Positions 30,578 to 39,964 of a DNA stretch of 64,000 nucleotides are shown here, one piece after another (within the stretch, counting starts at the first letter, position 1; every line of letters begins with the position of its first letter). The DNA lies in contig JACKNJ010000006.1 in the NCBI GenBank assembly GCA_024234895.1, forward strand, positions 174,743 through 238,742, in the 5' to 3' direction. The stretch is from Gammaproteobacteria bacterium. Lineage in GTDB: Bacteria; Pseudomonadota; Gammaproteobacteria; JACKNK01. A program made the translations under genes and the position numbers. The notes beneath the pieces are model-generated. The model was not told the DNA's origin and ran no database searches. It saw only the letters and a list, made by a program, of their open reading frames with translations.

Positions 30578-33220
30578 TCAGTCGGCGCGGCCCAGGGCCG
30601 CCAGCAAGACGGCGAGGTTGGCGCGCGCGGCGCGGGTGTTGGGGTGCTCGAAACCGGTGTCGCGTTCGAAACCCTCCAGGATCGCCAACGCCCGCCGCAT
30701 CAGCGGCTCCGCCTGCGCCAGCCGGTTCGTGGCCTGGAGCAAACCGGCCAGGTTGTTGAGGTCCCTCGCCACCTCCGGTTGCAACGCCCCATAACTCGCC
30801 TCGTCGATCGCCAGCGCCCGCCGCATCAGCGGCTCCGCTTCCACCAGCCGGTTCATGTCCTGAAGCAACTGCGCCAGGTTGTTGAGGTCCGTTGCCACCT
30901 CCGGGTGCGACGTCCCATAACTCGCCTCGTCGATCGCCAGCGCCCGCCGCATCAGCGGCTCCGCTTCCTCCAATCGAGTCGTGGCCTGGAGCAACCGCGC
31001 CAGGTTGTTGAGGTCCGTCGCCACTCGTGGGTGCGATTCCCCATAACTCGCCTCGTCGATCACCAGCGCCCGCCGCATCAGCGGCTCCGCTTCCGCCAGT
31101 CGATTTGTGGTCGCGAGCAATTGAGCCAGGTTGTTGAGGTCGATCGCCACCCGTGGGTGCGATTCGCCATAACTCGCCTCGTCGATCACCAGCGCCCGCC
31201 GCATCAACGGCTCCGCTTCCGCCAGCCGATTCGTGGCCATGAGCAAAGCGGCCAGGTTGTTGAGGTGCGTCGCCACCTTCGGGTGCGATTCCCCATAACT
31301 CGCCTCGTTGATCTCCAGCGCCCGCCGCATCAGCGGCTCCGCTTCCGCCAGTTGATTTGTGGTCTTGAGCAATTGAGCCAGATTGTTCAGGTCAATCGCG
31401 AGCTCGGGATGTTCCTTGCCGAAATGTGCTCCGTTGATCTCAAGCGCACGTCGCATGACCGCTTCGGCCTCTCGATGCCGCGCCTGCGCCCAGTACAACA
31501 CCCCCAAGCCCCGCAACAGACCGGCGGTCGGCACTTCGATCCCCTGCCCGTCACCGGCGGCACAGACCGCCGCCACATGCACCGCGAGGGGCTCCAGCAC
31601 CGGCCAGTCGCGCACGTCCTGAGCTTCGCCGACGAAGGCTGCGCGCAGCCAGTCCAGGGCCTCGTGCAGGCGCGCCCGCGCCGAGGCCGCGTCCAGACTG
31701 CGGCGGGTCACGTCCTGCACCAGCCGATGCACGCTGAATTGCGGGGCGTCGGGGTCGCGCTGGACCAGCGAATAGGTCTCCAGTTCTGCCAGCGCGGCCT
31801 CCGGGTCGGCCAGCGCGTCGTCGGCGACGCGCACCGCGAGCAGCGTTTCCGGGATCGGCTCCGGGGCGAACCACGCGAGGCGTTGCAGCAGCAACCGCGC
31901 CGGCGCGCCGAGCTGGTCGACGGAGGTCTGCCAGGTCACCGCAAGGCTGCCCGGGTACTGCATCGCGCGCGCGTCGAACCAGGCCATGACCTCGCCCTGG
32001 CGGCGGCGCCATTCATCCCGATAGCCGGCCAGACCGAGGCGACGCTGCGCGATGTAGGCGCCGGCATGTTCCAGCGCCAGCGCGAGGTGGCCGAGTTCTG
32101 CGGCGATCGCGGTCGCCAGGGCCGGGTCGTCGGCTGCGGGGCGGCGCCGCGCGGCGGTGCGTTCGAGCAGGAAGTCGCGTGCGGGTTCAGGGTCGAGCAC
32201 GTCCAGCGGCAGCGCGCGCACCTGCGCGCTCCAGTTGGCGAGGCGCCCGGTGAGCAGCACGTGGCCGCCGTGCAGACGCGCGAGCAGCCCCTCGGCGGCG
32301 CCGGCGGCGGCCTCGCTGTCCAGGTTGTCGAGGATCAGCAGCCAGCCCGGATTGGCCTGCAACCAGCGCAGCACCTCGCCGGCCTGAACGTCCGGGGTTG
32401 CCTCGGCGGGCAGATCGAGGTCCAGCGCCGCCGGGCCGGCGAGCCCGGCGAGATTGCGCACCAGCGCCTCCGGGGTTTCCGCGACCACGAACAGCAGGGC
32501 GCGGTAGCTGTCGACGTGGCGCCAGGCGTATTCGACCGCGAGACGGGTCTTGCCGACCCCGCCGAGGCCATGCACGGCCTGGCCGACGATGGCCGTGGCG
32601 CGCCCGTCGCCGCCGGCGCCGAGGCTGTCGCGCAGCGTGGTCAGCATCGCGTCGCGGCCCTTGAACAGGTGGCCCAGACTCTGGAACGGCAACGCGATCG
32701 GGATCGGGCGTGCGAGGTGCGGCAGGTCGAGGACCAGCACGTCCTCGATCAGTTTGGGGATGTCGGCGAGGGCGTCGTAATGGTCGCCCTGCCCGCGCAG
32801 CCAACGGTGCCAGGCGGCCTGCGCGGGTTGCGCGGTCGCATCGGGCGCGGCGGTCAGGAAGCGATACATCCGTTTGCCGTGGTGGCGGGCGAACAGATAT
32901 TCCCACTGCGTGTAACTCGCCGCCGTCTGCCCGGAGTCGATCAGCCATTGCCGGTAGATCGGGCGGTCGCCGAGGCGTACGACCTGCGCCGGTTGCGGGT
33001 AGGCGCCAGGTTCGTGCCCGACCAGCAGGATGACCAGATCGGCGCCGACGACGTATTCCTCCAGGCGCTGCAACAGGGTCGCGTCGCCCTGGCTGAAATG
33101 GGCCTGATCGTCGACCGTCAGGCCAAGCCGACGCAGCGCCCGCGCTAGCGCGAGGCGGTGCTCGCCGAGATCGGCGCTGACGGCGGAGAGGAAGACGCGG
33201 AACGATCTGGCAGCGGGCAT
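30578..33220 (-). CDS. DUF4062 / NB-ARC / TPR STAND-type protein
   Basis: 880 aa. Residues about 6-125 look like DUF4062 (FRVFLSAVSADLGEHRLALARAL; VGADLVILLVGHEPG). Residues about 185-450 are an NB-ARC-type NTPase with P-loop GLGGVGKT (218-225) and a Walker B LLILDNLDS. Residues 598-849 are six TPR_12 units of exactly 42 residues with the core DLNNLAQLL...AEPLMRRAL. STAND proteins of this design are signalling switches, and some are antiphage sensors. The start at 33220 is preceded by AGGA. No effector nuclease or protease domain is recognisable. Follows the RND operon on the same strand by 112 bp but is probably independent. Confidence 0.85.
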   Translation of the reverse strand: MPAARSFRVFLSAVSADLGEHRLALARALRRLGLTVDDQAHFSQGDATLLQRLEEYVVGADLVILLVGHEPGAYPQPAQVVRLGDRPIYRQWLIDSGQTAASYTQWEYLFARHHGKRMYRFLTAAPDATAQPAQAAWHRWLRGQGDHYDALADIPKLIEDVLVLDLPHLARPIPIALPFQSLGHLFKGRDAMLTTLRDSLGAGGDGRATAIVGQAVHGLGGVGKTRLAVEYAWRHVDSYRALLFVVAETPEALVRNLAGLAGPAALDLDLPAEATPDVQAGEVLRWLQANPGWLLILDNLDSEAAAGAAEGLLARLHGGHVLLTGRLANWSAQVRALPLDVLDPEPARDFLLERTAARRRPAADDPALATAIAAELGHLALALEHAGAYIAQRRLGLAGYRDEWRRRQGEVMAWFDARAMQYPGSLAVTWQTSVDQLGAPARLLLQRLAWFAPEPIPETLLAVRVADDALADPEAALAELETYSLVQRDPDAPQFSVHRLVQDVTRRSLDAASARARLHEALDWLRAAFVGEAQDVRDWPVLEPLAVHVAAVCAAGDGQGIEVPTAGLLRGLGVLYWAQARHREAEAVMRRALEINGAHFGKEHPELAIDLNNLAQLLKTTNQLAEAEPLMRRALEINEASYGESHPKVATHLNNLAALLMATNRLAEAEPLMRRALVIDEASYGESHPRVAIDLNNLAQLLATTNRLAEAEPLMRRALVIDEASYGESHPRVATDLNNLARLLQATTRLEEAEPLMRRALAIDEASYGTSHPEVATDLNNLAQLLQDMNRLVEAEPLMRRALAIDEASYGALQPEVARDLNNLAGLLQATNRLAQAEPLMRRALAILEGFERDTGFEHPNTRAARANLAVLLAALGRAD
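30674..31429 (-). repeat. Six tandem 126-bp repeats inside the TPR gene
   Basis: Each unit encodes one 42-residue TPR motif starting ASYGESHP or close. The copies are also very similar at nucleotide level (for example CCCGCCGCATCAGCGGCTCC recurs in nearly every unit), indicating recent duplication or gene conversion; unit number may vary between strains. Confidence 0.9.
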
Positions 33221-33332
33221 CGCGGTGTCCTTCGCAAACACCCGCTCCTTTTGCCGGGATCGGCGCGGCACGTCAAGGCGGGAGAAACACACCCGCCCAT
33301 GAGGCCATCCTTGGCGCTCCGGGACGGCCCGA

Positions 33333-36300
33333 TCACTTCACATCGAGGATCCGATCCAGCTTGCGGTACATGGTCGCGTAGTAGACGACCGGGATCACCA
33401 CCAGGGTCAGCAGCGTGGAGATCACGATGCCGAAGATCAGGCTGACCGCGAGGCCGCCGAAGATCGGATCGGTGACGATGAAGAACGCGCCCAGCACTGC
33501 CGCCAGGCCGGTCAGCACGATCGGCTTGGTGCGCGCGGCACCGGCCTGGATGACGGCCTCCTCGAAATCGACGCCGCGCCGGACCTCTTCGTTGATGAAG
33601 TCGACCAGCAGGATCGAGTTGCGCACGATGATGCCGGCGAGCGCGATCATGCCGATCATCGAGGTGGCGGTGAATTGCGCCCCGAGCAGGGCGTGGCCGG
33701 GCATGACGCCGATCACGGTCAGCGGGATCGGCGCCATGATCACCAGCGGCACCACGTAGGAGCGGAACTGCGCGACCACCAGCAGGTAGATCAGGAACAG
33801 GCCCACCGAATAGGCGATGCCCATGTCGCGGAAGGTCTCGTAGGTGACCTGCCACTCGCCGTCCCACTTGACGCTGTAGCGGTACGGGTTCTGCGGCTGA
33901 TCGATCAGGTACTGCTTGAGCGTGGTGCCGTCGGCAACCGGTTTGTCCATCAGCTCGGAACGGATCTCGAACATTCCGTACAGCGGGCTGTCGAGGTCGC
34001 CGGCCATGTCGCCGGTGACGAACACCACCGGCAGCAGGTCCTTGTGATAGATCGCGCGCTCGCGCTTGGCCTCGCGGACCTCGACCAGATCGGCGAGCGG
34101 CACCAGCGAATCGCCGAAGCCGTGCACCTTGATGGTCAGCAGGTTCTCCAGATCGGCCTTGTTCTCGGCCGGGAATTGCAGACGGATCGGAATCGCGAAC
34201 TTGACCTTGCCGCCATGCAGATAGCCGATGTCCTCGCCACCCAGCGCGGACGAGATCGCGGCAGCGATCTTCTGCTGGTGCACGCCGAGCAGCGCGGCCT
34301 TCTCGCGATCGACACGCAGGATGAAGCGCGGATTGAGCTCCTCCATGCTGTCATCGATGTCGACGATGTCCGGCGTCTTCGCGAACACCGCGCGGACCTC
34401 GTTGGCGACTTCCTGCTGGCCCTCGTAGTTCAGGCCATAGATCTCGGCGACCAGCGGCGACATCACCGGCGGCCCCGGCGGCACTTCGACGATCTTGACG
34501 TTGGCGTTGTACCGGGCGCCGATCTCCTGCAGCGGCTTGCGCACCGACAACGCGATCTCGTGGCTGGAGCGATCACGGTCATGGGCATCGATCAGGTTGA
34601 CCTGGATGTCGCCGACGTTCGGCCCCTCGCGCAGGTAGTACTGACGCACGAGGCCGTTGAAGCCGATGGGCGTGGCAGTGCCGGAATAAACCTGGTAATC
34701 CGTGACTTCCGGAACCTTCCTGATGTACTCGCTGAGTTCATCCAGCACGCGCGTGGTCTGCTCCAGCGCGGTGCCCTCCGGCATGTCGAGGACGATCTGG
34801 AATTCCGACTTGTTGTCGAACGGCAGCATCTTCAGCACGACGATCTTGAACGCCGCCAGCGACAGGGCCAGCGCGATCGCGATCAGGATTCCGTAGAGCA
34901 GCTTCTTGCGCAGCGGATCGCCCTGCTCGCCACGCAGGAACGGGCCGACGTACTTGCGGAACAGCTTCTCCATCTTGTCGTCGCCGCTGTGGTCGTGGGC
35001 GTGGCTGAAGTCCTGCTTGCCGAGCACCTTCAGCGTCAGCCAGGGCGTGACCACGAAGGCGACCGCCAGCGAGATGATCATGCCCATGCTGGCGTTGATC
35101 GGGATCGGGCTCATGTACGGCCCCATCAGACCGGTCACGAAGGCCATCGGCAGCAGCGCGGCGATGACCGTGAAGGTGGCCAGGATGGTCGGCCCGCCGA
35201 CCTCGTCGACCGCCGGCGGGATGGCCTCGGCCAGCGACTTGCCGCCCATGACCATGTGCCGATGGATGTTCTCGACCACGACGATCGCGTCGTCGACCAG
35301 GATGCCGATCGAGAAGATCAGCGCGAACAGCGACACGCGGTTGAGCGTGAAACCCCAGGCCCAGGACGCGAACAGCGTCAGCGCCAGCGTGATCACGATG
35401 GCAAGGCCGACGATGACGGCCTCGCGCTTGCCGAGCGCGAAGAACACCAGCACCACGACGATCGCGGTCGCGAAGGTCAGCTTGCCCATCAGTTTCTGGG
35501 CCTTGGCCTCGGCGGTGGCGCCGTAGTCGCGGGTGACGGTGTAACGGATGTTCTCGGGGATGAAGGTTCCTTCGAGCTGCCCCAGGCGCTTGATCACATC
35601 CTTGGACACCTTGACGGCGTTGGTGCCGGCCTTCTTGGCCACCGCGATCGTTACCGCCGGGTACGGGCCTCCGGGTTCGAGACCGACCGCCGCGGCGGCC
35701 GGGCCGGTGCCGAAGGACACATACTGGGTGGGTTCGGAGGGGCCGAGACGCACGTCCGCGACATCGCGCAGGTACACCGGCGAGCCATTGAACACGCCGA
35801 CCACGAGGCCGCCGATCTCGTCCACGGTGGTCATGAAGGTGCCGGCCTGCACCGGAATTTCCTCGTTGTCGCGCACCAGCGAACCGGCGAACGAGGCGGA
35901 ATTGGCCGCCGCCAGCGACAGGCGCAGGTCGTCCAGGGAAAGGCTGTAGCCGGCCAGGCGCTGGGCATCCAGGCGGACGTGGACGACCCGATCCGGGCCG
36001 CCGACCGTGTAAACGTTACGGGTGCCCTTGACGCGCTTGAGCTCGGCCTCGATGGCGTGCGCGGTCTTGATCAGGTCGCAGGTGTTGCACTCCGCCTGAT
36101 CGGCCCACAGCGTGATCGTGATCATCGGCACGTCATCGATGCCCTTGGGCTTGATGATCGGCGTGCCGACGCCGAGGTTGGCGGGCAACCAGTCCTGGTT
36201 CGAATAGACCTTGTTGTACAGGCGCACGATCGCGGCGGTGCGGTCCTCGCCGACCTTGAAACGCACGGTCAGCACGGCCAGGCCGGGCCGCGACGCCGAG

Positions 36301-36569
36301 TAGATGTGATCGAGGCCGTCGATCTCGGAAAGGATCTGCTCGGCCGGCGTCGATACCAGATCGGCCACCTCCTCCGCCGTGGCACCCGGGAACGGGATGA
36401 ACACGTTGGCGAAGGTGACGTTGATCTGCGGCTCTTCCTCGCGCGGCGTGATCATCACCGCGAGCGCGCCGAGCAGCAGGCCGACCAGCGCCAGCAGCGG
36501 GGTGATCTCGGTATGCAGGAACTTCGCGGCGACGCGCCCCGCGATGCCCATGGGCTTGGCCTCACTCAT
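33333..36569 (-). CDS. RND efflux transporter permease (AcrB-like)
   Basis: 1078 aa inner membrane pump with the usual twofold RND layout: helix 1 near residue 22, a large periplasmic porter loop (about 45-350), helices 2-6 including LFALIFSIGILVDDAIVVVENIHRH with the paired aspartates of the proton relay, a second porter loop and helices 7-12. Porter-domain cysteines in the ECNTCDL stretch are unusual. The start overlaps the adaptor gene by 4 nt. The substrate cannot be read; drug, metal and hydrocarbon pumps share this design. No outer membrane channel gene is adjacent. Confidence 0.93.
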   Translation of the reverse strand: MSEAKPMGIAGRVAAKFLHTEITPLLALVGLLLGALAVMITPREEEPQINVTFANVFIPFPGATAEEVADLVSTPAEQILSEIDGLDHIYSASRPGLAVLTVRFKVGEDRTAAIVRLYNKVYSNQDWLPANLGVGTPIIKPKGIDDVPMITITLWADQAECNTCDLIKTAHAIEAELKRVKGTRNVYTVGGPDRVVHVRLDAQRLAGYSLSLDDLRLSLAAANSASFAGSLVRDNEEIPVQAGTFMTTVDEIGGLVVGVFNGSPVYLRDVADVRLGPSEPTQYVSFGTGPAAAAVGLEPGGPYPAVTIAVAKKAGTNAVKVSKDVIKRLGQLEGTFIPENIRYTVTRDYGATAEAKAQKLMGKLTFATAIVVVLVFFALGKREAVIVGLAIVITLALTLFASWAWGFTLNRVSLFALIFSIGILVDDAIVVVENIHRHMVMGGKSLAEAIPPAVDEVGGPTILATFTVIAALLPMAFVTGLMGPYMSPIPINASMGMIISLAVAFVVTPWLTLKVLGKQDFSHAHDHSGDDKMEKLFRKYVGPFLRGEQGDPLRKKLLYGILIAIALALSLAAFKIVVLKMLPFDNKSEFQIVLDMPEGTALEQTTRVLDELSEYIRKVPEVTDYQVYSGTATPIGFNGLVRQYYLREGPNVGDIQVNLIDAHDRDRSSHEIALSVRKPLQEIGARYNANVKIVEVPPGPPVMSPLVAEIYGLNYEGQQEVANEVRAVFAKTPDIVDIDDSMEELNPRFILRVDREKAALLGVHQQKIAAAISSALGGEDIGYLHGGKVKFAIPIRLQFPAENKADLENLLTIKVHGFGDSLVPLADLVEVREAKRERAIYHKDLLPVVFVTGDMAGDLDSPLYGMFEIRSELMDKPVADGTTLKQYLIDQPQNPYRYSVKWDGEWQVTYETFRDMGIAYSVGLFLIYLLVVAQFRSYVVPLVIMAPIPLTVIGVMPGHALLGAQFTATSMIGMIALAGIIVRNSILLVDFINEEVRRGVDFEEAVIQAGAARTKPIVLTGLAAVLGAFFIVTDPIFGGLAVSLIFGIVISTLLTLVVIPVVYYATMYRKLDRILDVK

Positions 36570-37663
36570 GCGTCGTCACCCACATGTTCCTTGCGGAAGA
36601 CACCGGCGCGGATCGGATCGATGGCGACCTTCTCACCCGCGTCGAGCCCGGACAGCACTTCGATCAAGTCGCCGTCCTGCACCTTGCCGACCCGCAGCAT
36701 GCGCAGGCGCGGATTGCCGTCGTCGCCGACCACGTAGGTCGCGGTCACGTCGCCGCGATAGACCACCGCGCGGTGCGGGATCAGCAGGCGCTCGCGTTCA
36801 CCGGTCTGGAACGCGACCTTCACGTACATGCCCGGATAGAGGGTCTCGGGACCGGCATCCATGTAAACGCGGACCCGGAAGGTGTGATTGATCGGGTTTG
36901 CGTAAGGGAAATAGTTCAGACGGTCGGCGACCACGCTGCGCGAGCGATCGGCGCCGAAAATCACGCGGGCCTTGCCGCCCTCCTTGATGATCGCGATCAG
37001 CGTCTGCGGCACGTCGACCGCGACGCGCAATTCCTCGAGGGATACGCCCGTCATCAGCGGCGTGCCGGGCTGCACGGTCTCGCCGACCTCGACCTTGCGC
37101 TCGGTGACGATGCCGGAGAACGGCGCCTCGACCGTCGCGTACTGAAGCTGCTCCTCGGCCTGCACGAGATTCGCGCGGGCCGATTTCGTGCGCGCCTGCG
37201 CCGCCTTGAGATTGGCCTCGACCTTGTCCATCTCGTTCTTGGAGACCGCCCCTTCGGCGAACACGGCCTTGATGCGCTCATGTTCCTGCGAGGTCTGCTT
37301 CAACACTGCCTCGGCCTCGTCCAGCCCGGCCCGCGCACGGTTGACGCCGGCGCGCTGCTCGGTGTCGTCGACCCGCATCAGCACCGCGCCCTTGACCACG
37401 TAATCGTTGATGTCGAAGTACAACTCGCTGACCGTGCCGGAGGTGCGCGCCGACACCGTCGACTGGTTGATCGCCTCGACCACGCCATCCAGCACCTGCT
37501 CGGCAGGAATGACATGGCGCGCGGCCTGGACGGTTTCCAGCACGTCATCCGCCGGGGCGGCGACCGCCACCGATTCGGCATGAGTGTTGGTGGCAACCAC
37601 AGTGACGAGTCCGATGCCGCCGGTCATCAGCGCGGCGAGGGTTATCAGGGATTTGTTCAACAT
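36566..37663 (-). CDS. RND efflux periplasmic adaptor (membrane fusion protein)
   Basis: 365 aa. N-terminal hydrophobic segment (residues 5-29) acts as signal/anchor. The biotinyl-lipoyl halves (SARTSGTVSELYFDINDYVVKG and later ATVEAPFSGIVTERKVEVGE) flank an alpha-hairpin coiled coil (about 105-165). The beta-barrel and membrane-proximal domains follow. It bridges the RND permease to an outer membrane channel. Last codons overlap the permease start. Confidence 0.92.
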   Translation of the reverse strand: MLNKSLITLAALMTGGIGLVTVVATNTHAESVAVAAPADDVLETVQAARHVIPAEQVLDGVVEAINQSTVSARTSGTVSELYFDINDYVVKGAVLMRVDDTEQRAGVNRARAGLDEAEAVLKQTSQEHERIKAVFAEGAVSKNEMDKVEANLKAAQARTKSARANLVQAEEQLQYATVEAPFSGIVTERKVEVGETVQPGTPLMTGVSLEELRVAVDVPQTLIAIIKEGGKARVIFGADRSRSVVADRLNYFPYANPINHTFRVRVYMDAGPETLYPGMYVKVAFQTGERERLLIPHRAVVYRGDVTATYVVGDDGNPRLRMLRVGKVQDGDLIEVLSGLDAGEKVAIDPIRAGVFRKEHVGDDA

Positions 37664-37993
37664 CGGGCGTTCTCCGGGGCGACTGTCCAGTTAGCCATTA
37701 ATTTAAACTATGGAATCATAGAACATCCCCGCACGATTGCGAGTTCAATTCAATGACACCGTTGAATAACAAATCCGTGCACTTATTCAATGACTTGAAT
37801 CGCATCCCCGGTCTCACGCACGGGTCCGGGCACGCATCGACCGCCATAAATGGCCCTTATTGGTCGTCCGGAGCGCCATTCACGGCGGCTGGGCTTCGTA
37901 ACTTGCGCCAATTCAATGATTTCCGCAGAATACGCGCCCCTTGAGTGTCGGCACCCCAGCCGCCATCCGCCCAAGCAACGAGTTCCCAGCCAC
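37664..37993. other. 330-bp divergent promoter region between RND adaptor and infA
   Basis: Contains an AT-rich stretch around 37696-37725 (ATTAATTTAAACTATG) with a small palindrome CTATG-GAAT-CATAG at 37708-37721, 45 bp before the adaptor start, which could be an operator or promoter. The infA promoter should also lie here. No gene seen. Confidence 0.5.
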
Positions 37994-38212
37994 ATGGCGA
38001 AAGAAGACAGCATCGAAATGGAAGGCACGGTCGTCGAGGCCCTGCCCAACACCACCTTCCGCGTCGAACTGGATAACGGCCACGTCGTCACCGCCCACAT
38101 CTCCGGCAAGATGCGCAAGCACTACATCCGCATCCTGCGTGGCGACAAGGTCAAGGTCGAACTGACCCCCTACGACCTCACCAAGGGCCGCATCGTCTAC
38201 CGCGCCCGCTGA
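37994..38212 (+). CDS. infA: Translation initiation factor IF-1
   Basis: 72 aa OB-fold protein beginning [19 protein letters not shown] and ending KGRIVYRAR, near-identical to IF-1 across gammaproteobacteria. Binds the ribosomal A site during initiation. The longer open frame upstream is not used. No tRNA gene follows, unlike in some relatives. Confidence 0.97.
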   Translation: MAKEDSIEMEGTVVEALPNTTFRVELDNGHVVTAHISGKMRKHYIRILRGDKVKVELTPYDLTKGRIVYRAR

Positions 38213-38230
38213 GTTCCGGCCCTGCGTCTT

Positions 38231-38256
38231 GCCGCAAAGACGCAAAGGCGCGAAGA
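38231..38256. repeat. Single arm of R3-type repeat
   Basis: 26 nt GCCGCAAAGACGCAAAGG... closely matching one arm of the 25841-25911 inverted repeat, without a clear partner. Just 3' of infA. Confidence 0.65.
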
Positions 38257-38330
38257 AACGCCTCTTCCGGAAACCATATCGACTCACCAGGTCGATCCGT
38301 CTACCGCATCGGCTCCCCTCATAAAGTCAT

Positions 38331-38408
38331 CTTGGCGTCTTGGCGTCTTGGCGTCTTGGCGTCTTGGCGTCTTGGCGTCTTGGCGTCTTGGCGTCTTGGC
38401 GTCTTGGC
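38331..38408. repeat. 8-bp tandem repeat (CTTGGCGT), 9.75 copies
   Basis: 78 bp of perfect CTTGGCGT repeats in the gap between infA and the NtrC-type regulator, starting 118 bp after infA and ending 21 bp beyond the regulator's stop codon. Open frames through it are period artefacts. Such arrays change length by slippage; here it could affect only 3' ends of the convergent transcripts. Confidence 0.95.
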
Positions 38409-38429
38409 GGCGAATGATTTGCCGCGCCG

Positions 38430-39797
38430 TCAGTCAGGCACGCGCAACTCGTATTTCCTGATCTTGCGGTCCAGCGCCGGGCGCGAAATATCCAGAATCC
38501 TGCAGGTGTTGCCTTTGTGGCCACCGGTGTAGTCCAGCACCTGCTGGATGTGCTCCGCCTCGACCCGGTCCAGTGAACGGCAGATGCGACGCTCGTCCAG
38601 TTCCCCGGTCTCCGTGCTCATCGTTGCCGCATTGCCGACGCCGAGATGGAACAGATCGGGCGTCAACACGTCCTTGCGAGCATGCACCATCGCCTGGGTC
38701 AGGGTGTTCTCGAGCTCGCGGACGTTGCCGGGCCAGTCGTAGGTCGTCAGCAGGCCCATGGCTTCCGGCGTGACCAGCGGGATGGGTTTGTGGATGTTGC
38801 GCGCGATCTTCTCGACCAACGCCCCGATCAACAGCGGCAGGTCGCCATCGCGCCGGCGTAACGGCGGCAGTTCGATGGTCACCACGTTGAGGCGGTAGAG
38901 CAGATCTTCGCGGAATTGCCTGGCGCGCACCTCCGCGTTCAGATCGCGGTTGGTCGCCGCGATGATTCGGGCGTTACTGCTCAGGCGCTGATTGCCACCG
39001 ACCCGCTCGAAGCTACGTTCCTGCAGAACCCGCAGCAGCTTGGCCTGCAATGGCAGCGCCATCTCGCCGATCTCGTCGAGAAACAGCGTGCCGTCCTTCG
39101 CCAGTTCGAACTTACCGATCTTGCGCGCGACGGCGCCGGTGAACGCGCCCTTCTCGTGGCCAAACAGCTCGCTCTCCAGCAGGGTGTCGACGATCGCGGC
39201 GCAATTGACCGCGACGAACGGGCCCGGCAAGCCGCTGTGGTGGTGGATCAGGTTGGCGACGACTTCCTTGCCGGTGCCGCTTTCGCCGGTGATCAACACA
39301 TTGGCGTGGCTGGCCGAGCACAGCGCGATTTCCTTGCTGACGGTCAGCATCGCATCGCAGCGACCGACCAGCTCCGCAGTCGACACCGGATGACGGGCTT
39401 CCGACTGCAATGCCTGAACCTCGCGGGCGAGGCGCCGATGCTGCAGCGCCTTCTCGATCGTGTTCTGGAGCGGCTCGATCGCCACCGGCTTGTGCACGAA
39501 ATCGAAGGCACCGCACTTGATCGCGCGGATCGCCAAGTCCAGATCGTGGGCACCGGTCATCATCACGATCGGCAGGTCGGCATCCTGCTCGACGATCGCG
39601 GCCAGCAGGTCGATGCCCTCTCCGTCCGGGAGCTGCTGATCGAGCAGGACCAGATCGCAGGCCTCGCTGTTCAGACTCTCGACCGCCTCCGCGCAGGTCT
39701 GCGCGGTGCCGACCTCATAGCCCTCATCCTCGAAGTGCATGGCCAGCATCTGCGCGAGGGCGTAATCGTCTTCGATGATCAGCAGGCGGAAACTCAT
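38430..39797 (-). CDS. Sigma-54-dependent response regulator, NtrC family
   Basis: 455 aa. Receiver domain residues 1-120 with phosphoacceptor D in LVLLDQQLPDG and the DD acidic pair (IIEDDY). AAA+ domain about 145-380 with Walker A GESGTGKE, the sigma-54 contact loop GAFTGA, and Walker B GTLFLDEIGEM. C-terminal Fis-type helix-turn-helix IQQVLDYTGGHKGNTCRILDISRPALDRKI. Activates sigma-54 promoters after phosphorylation. No histidine kinase gene is adjacent, so the signal and targets are unknown. Confidence 0.94.
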   Translation of the reverse strand: MSFRLLIIEDDYALAQMLAMHFEDEGYEVGTAQTCAEAVESLNSEACDLVLLDQQLPDGEGIDLLAAIVEQDADLPIVMMTGAHDLDLAIRAIKCGAFDFVHKPVAIEPLQNTIEKALQHRRLAREVQALQSEARHPVSTAELVGRCDAMLTVSKEIALCSASHANVLITGESGTGKEVVANLIHHHSGLPGPFVAVNCAAIVDTLLESELFGHEKGAFTGAVARKIGKFELAKDGTLFLDEIGEMALPLQAKLLRVLQERSFERVGGNQRLSSNARIIAATNRDLNAEVRARQFREDLLYRLNVVTIELPPLRRRDGDLPLLIGALVEKIARNIHKPIPLVTPEAMGLLTTYDWPGNVRELENTLTQAMVHARKDVLTPDLFHLGVGNAATMSTETGELDERRICRSLDRVEAEHIQQVLDYTGGHKGNTCRILDISRPALDRKIRKYELRVPD

Positions 39798-39964
39798 GAA
39801 TCTCTCTTGGGAATCGTCCGGATGACAGTCGCTCAGACCACGAGCGGAACATATTCATTCCGGCGGCTTGAACATTTCGTTACACCACTCTGATTTAGCA
39901 GCCCCTGACCGTGAGCGCCATCGGCAAGGGTAGAATCGCGCCTCTCGCAATCTGGAGAAAGTGC

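Noticed and set aside
30674..31429. Regular repeats resembling a CRISPR array
   Set aside because: The period is 126 bp, in frame, and encodes TPR motifs; there are no unique spacers.
30644..33148. 834-codon open frame opposite the STAND gene
   Set aside because: Shadow of the TPR/NB-ARC coding sequence; its apparent repeats mirror the TPR repeats.
33675..36737. 1020-codon open frame opposite the RND permease
   Set aside because: Arginine/aspartate/histidine-rich antisense shadow of a GC-rich gene; the RND protein on the other strand is clearly real.
38213..38429. tRNA gene after infA, as in some gammaproteobacteria
   Set aside because: No cloverleaf-like sequence; the gap holds only a repeat arm and the tandem array.
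38327..38532. Open frames through the 8-bp tandem repeat on both strands
   Set aside because: Low-complexity products of the repeat period; no start context or family features.
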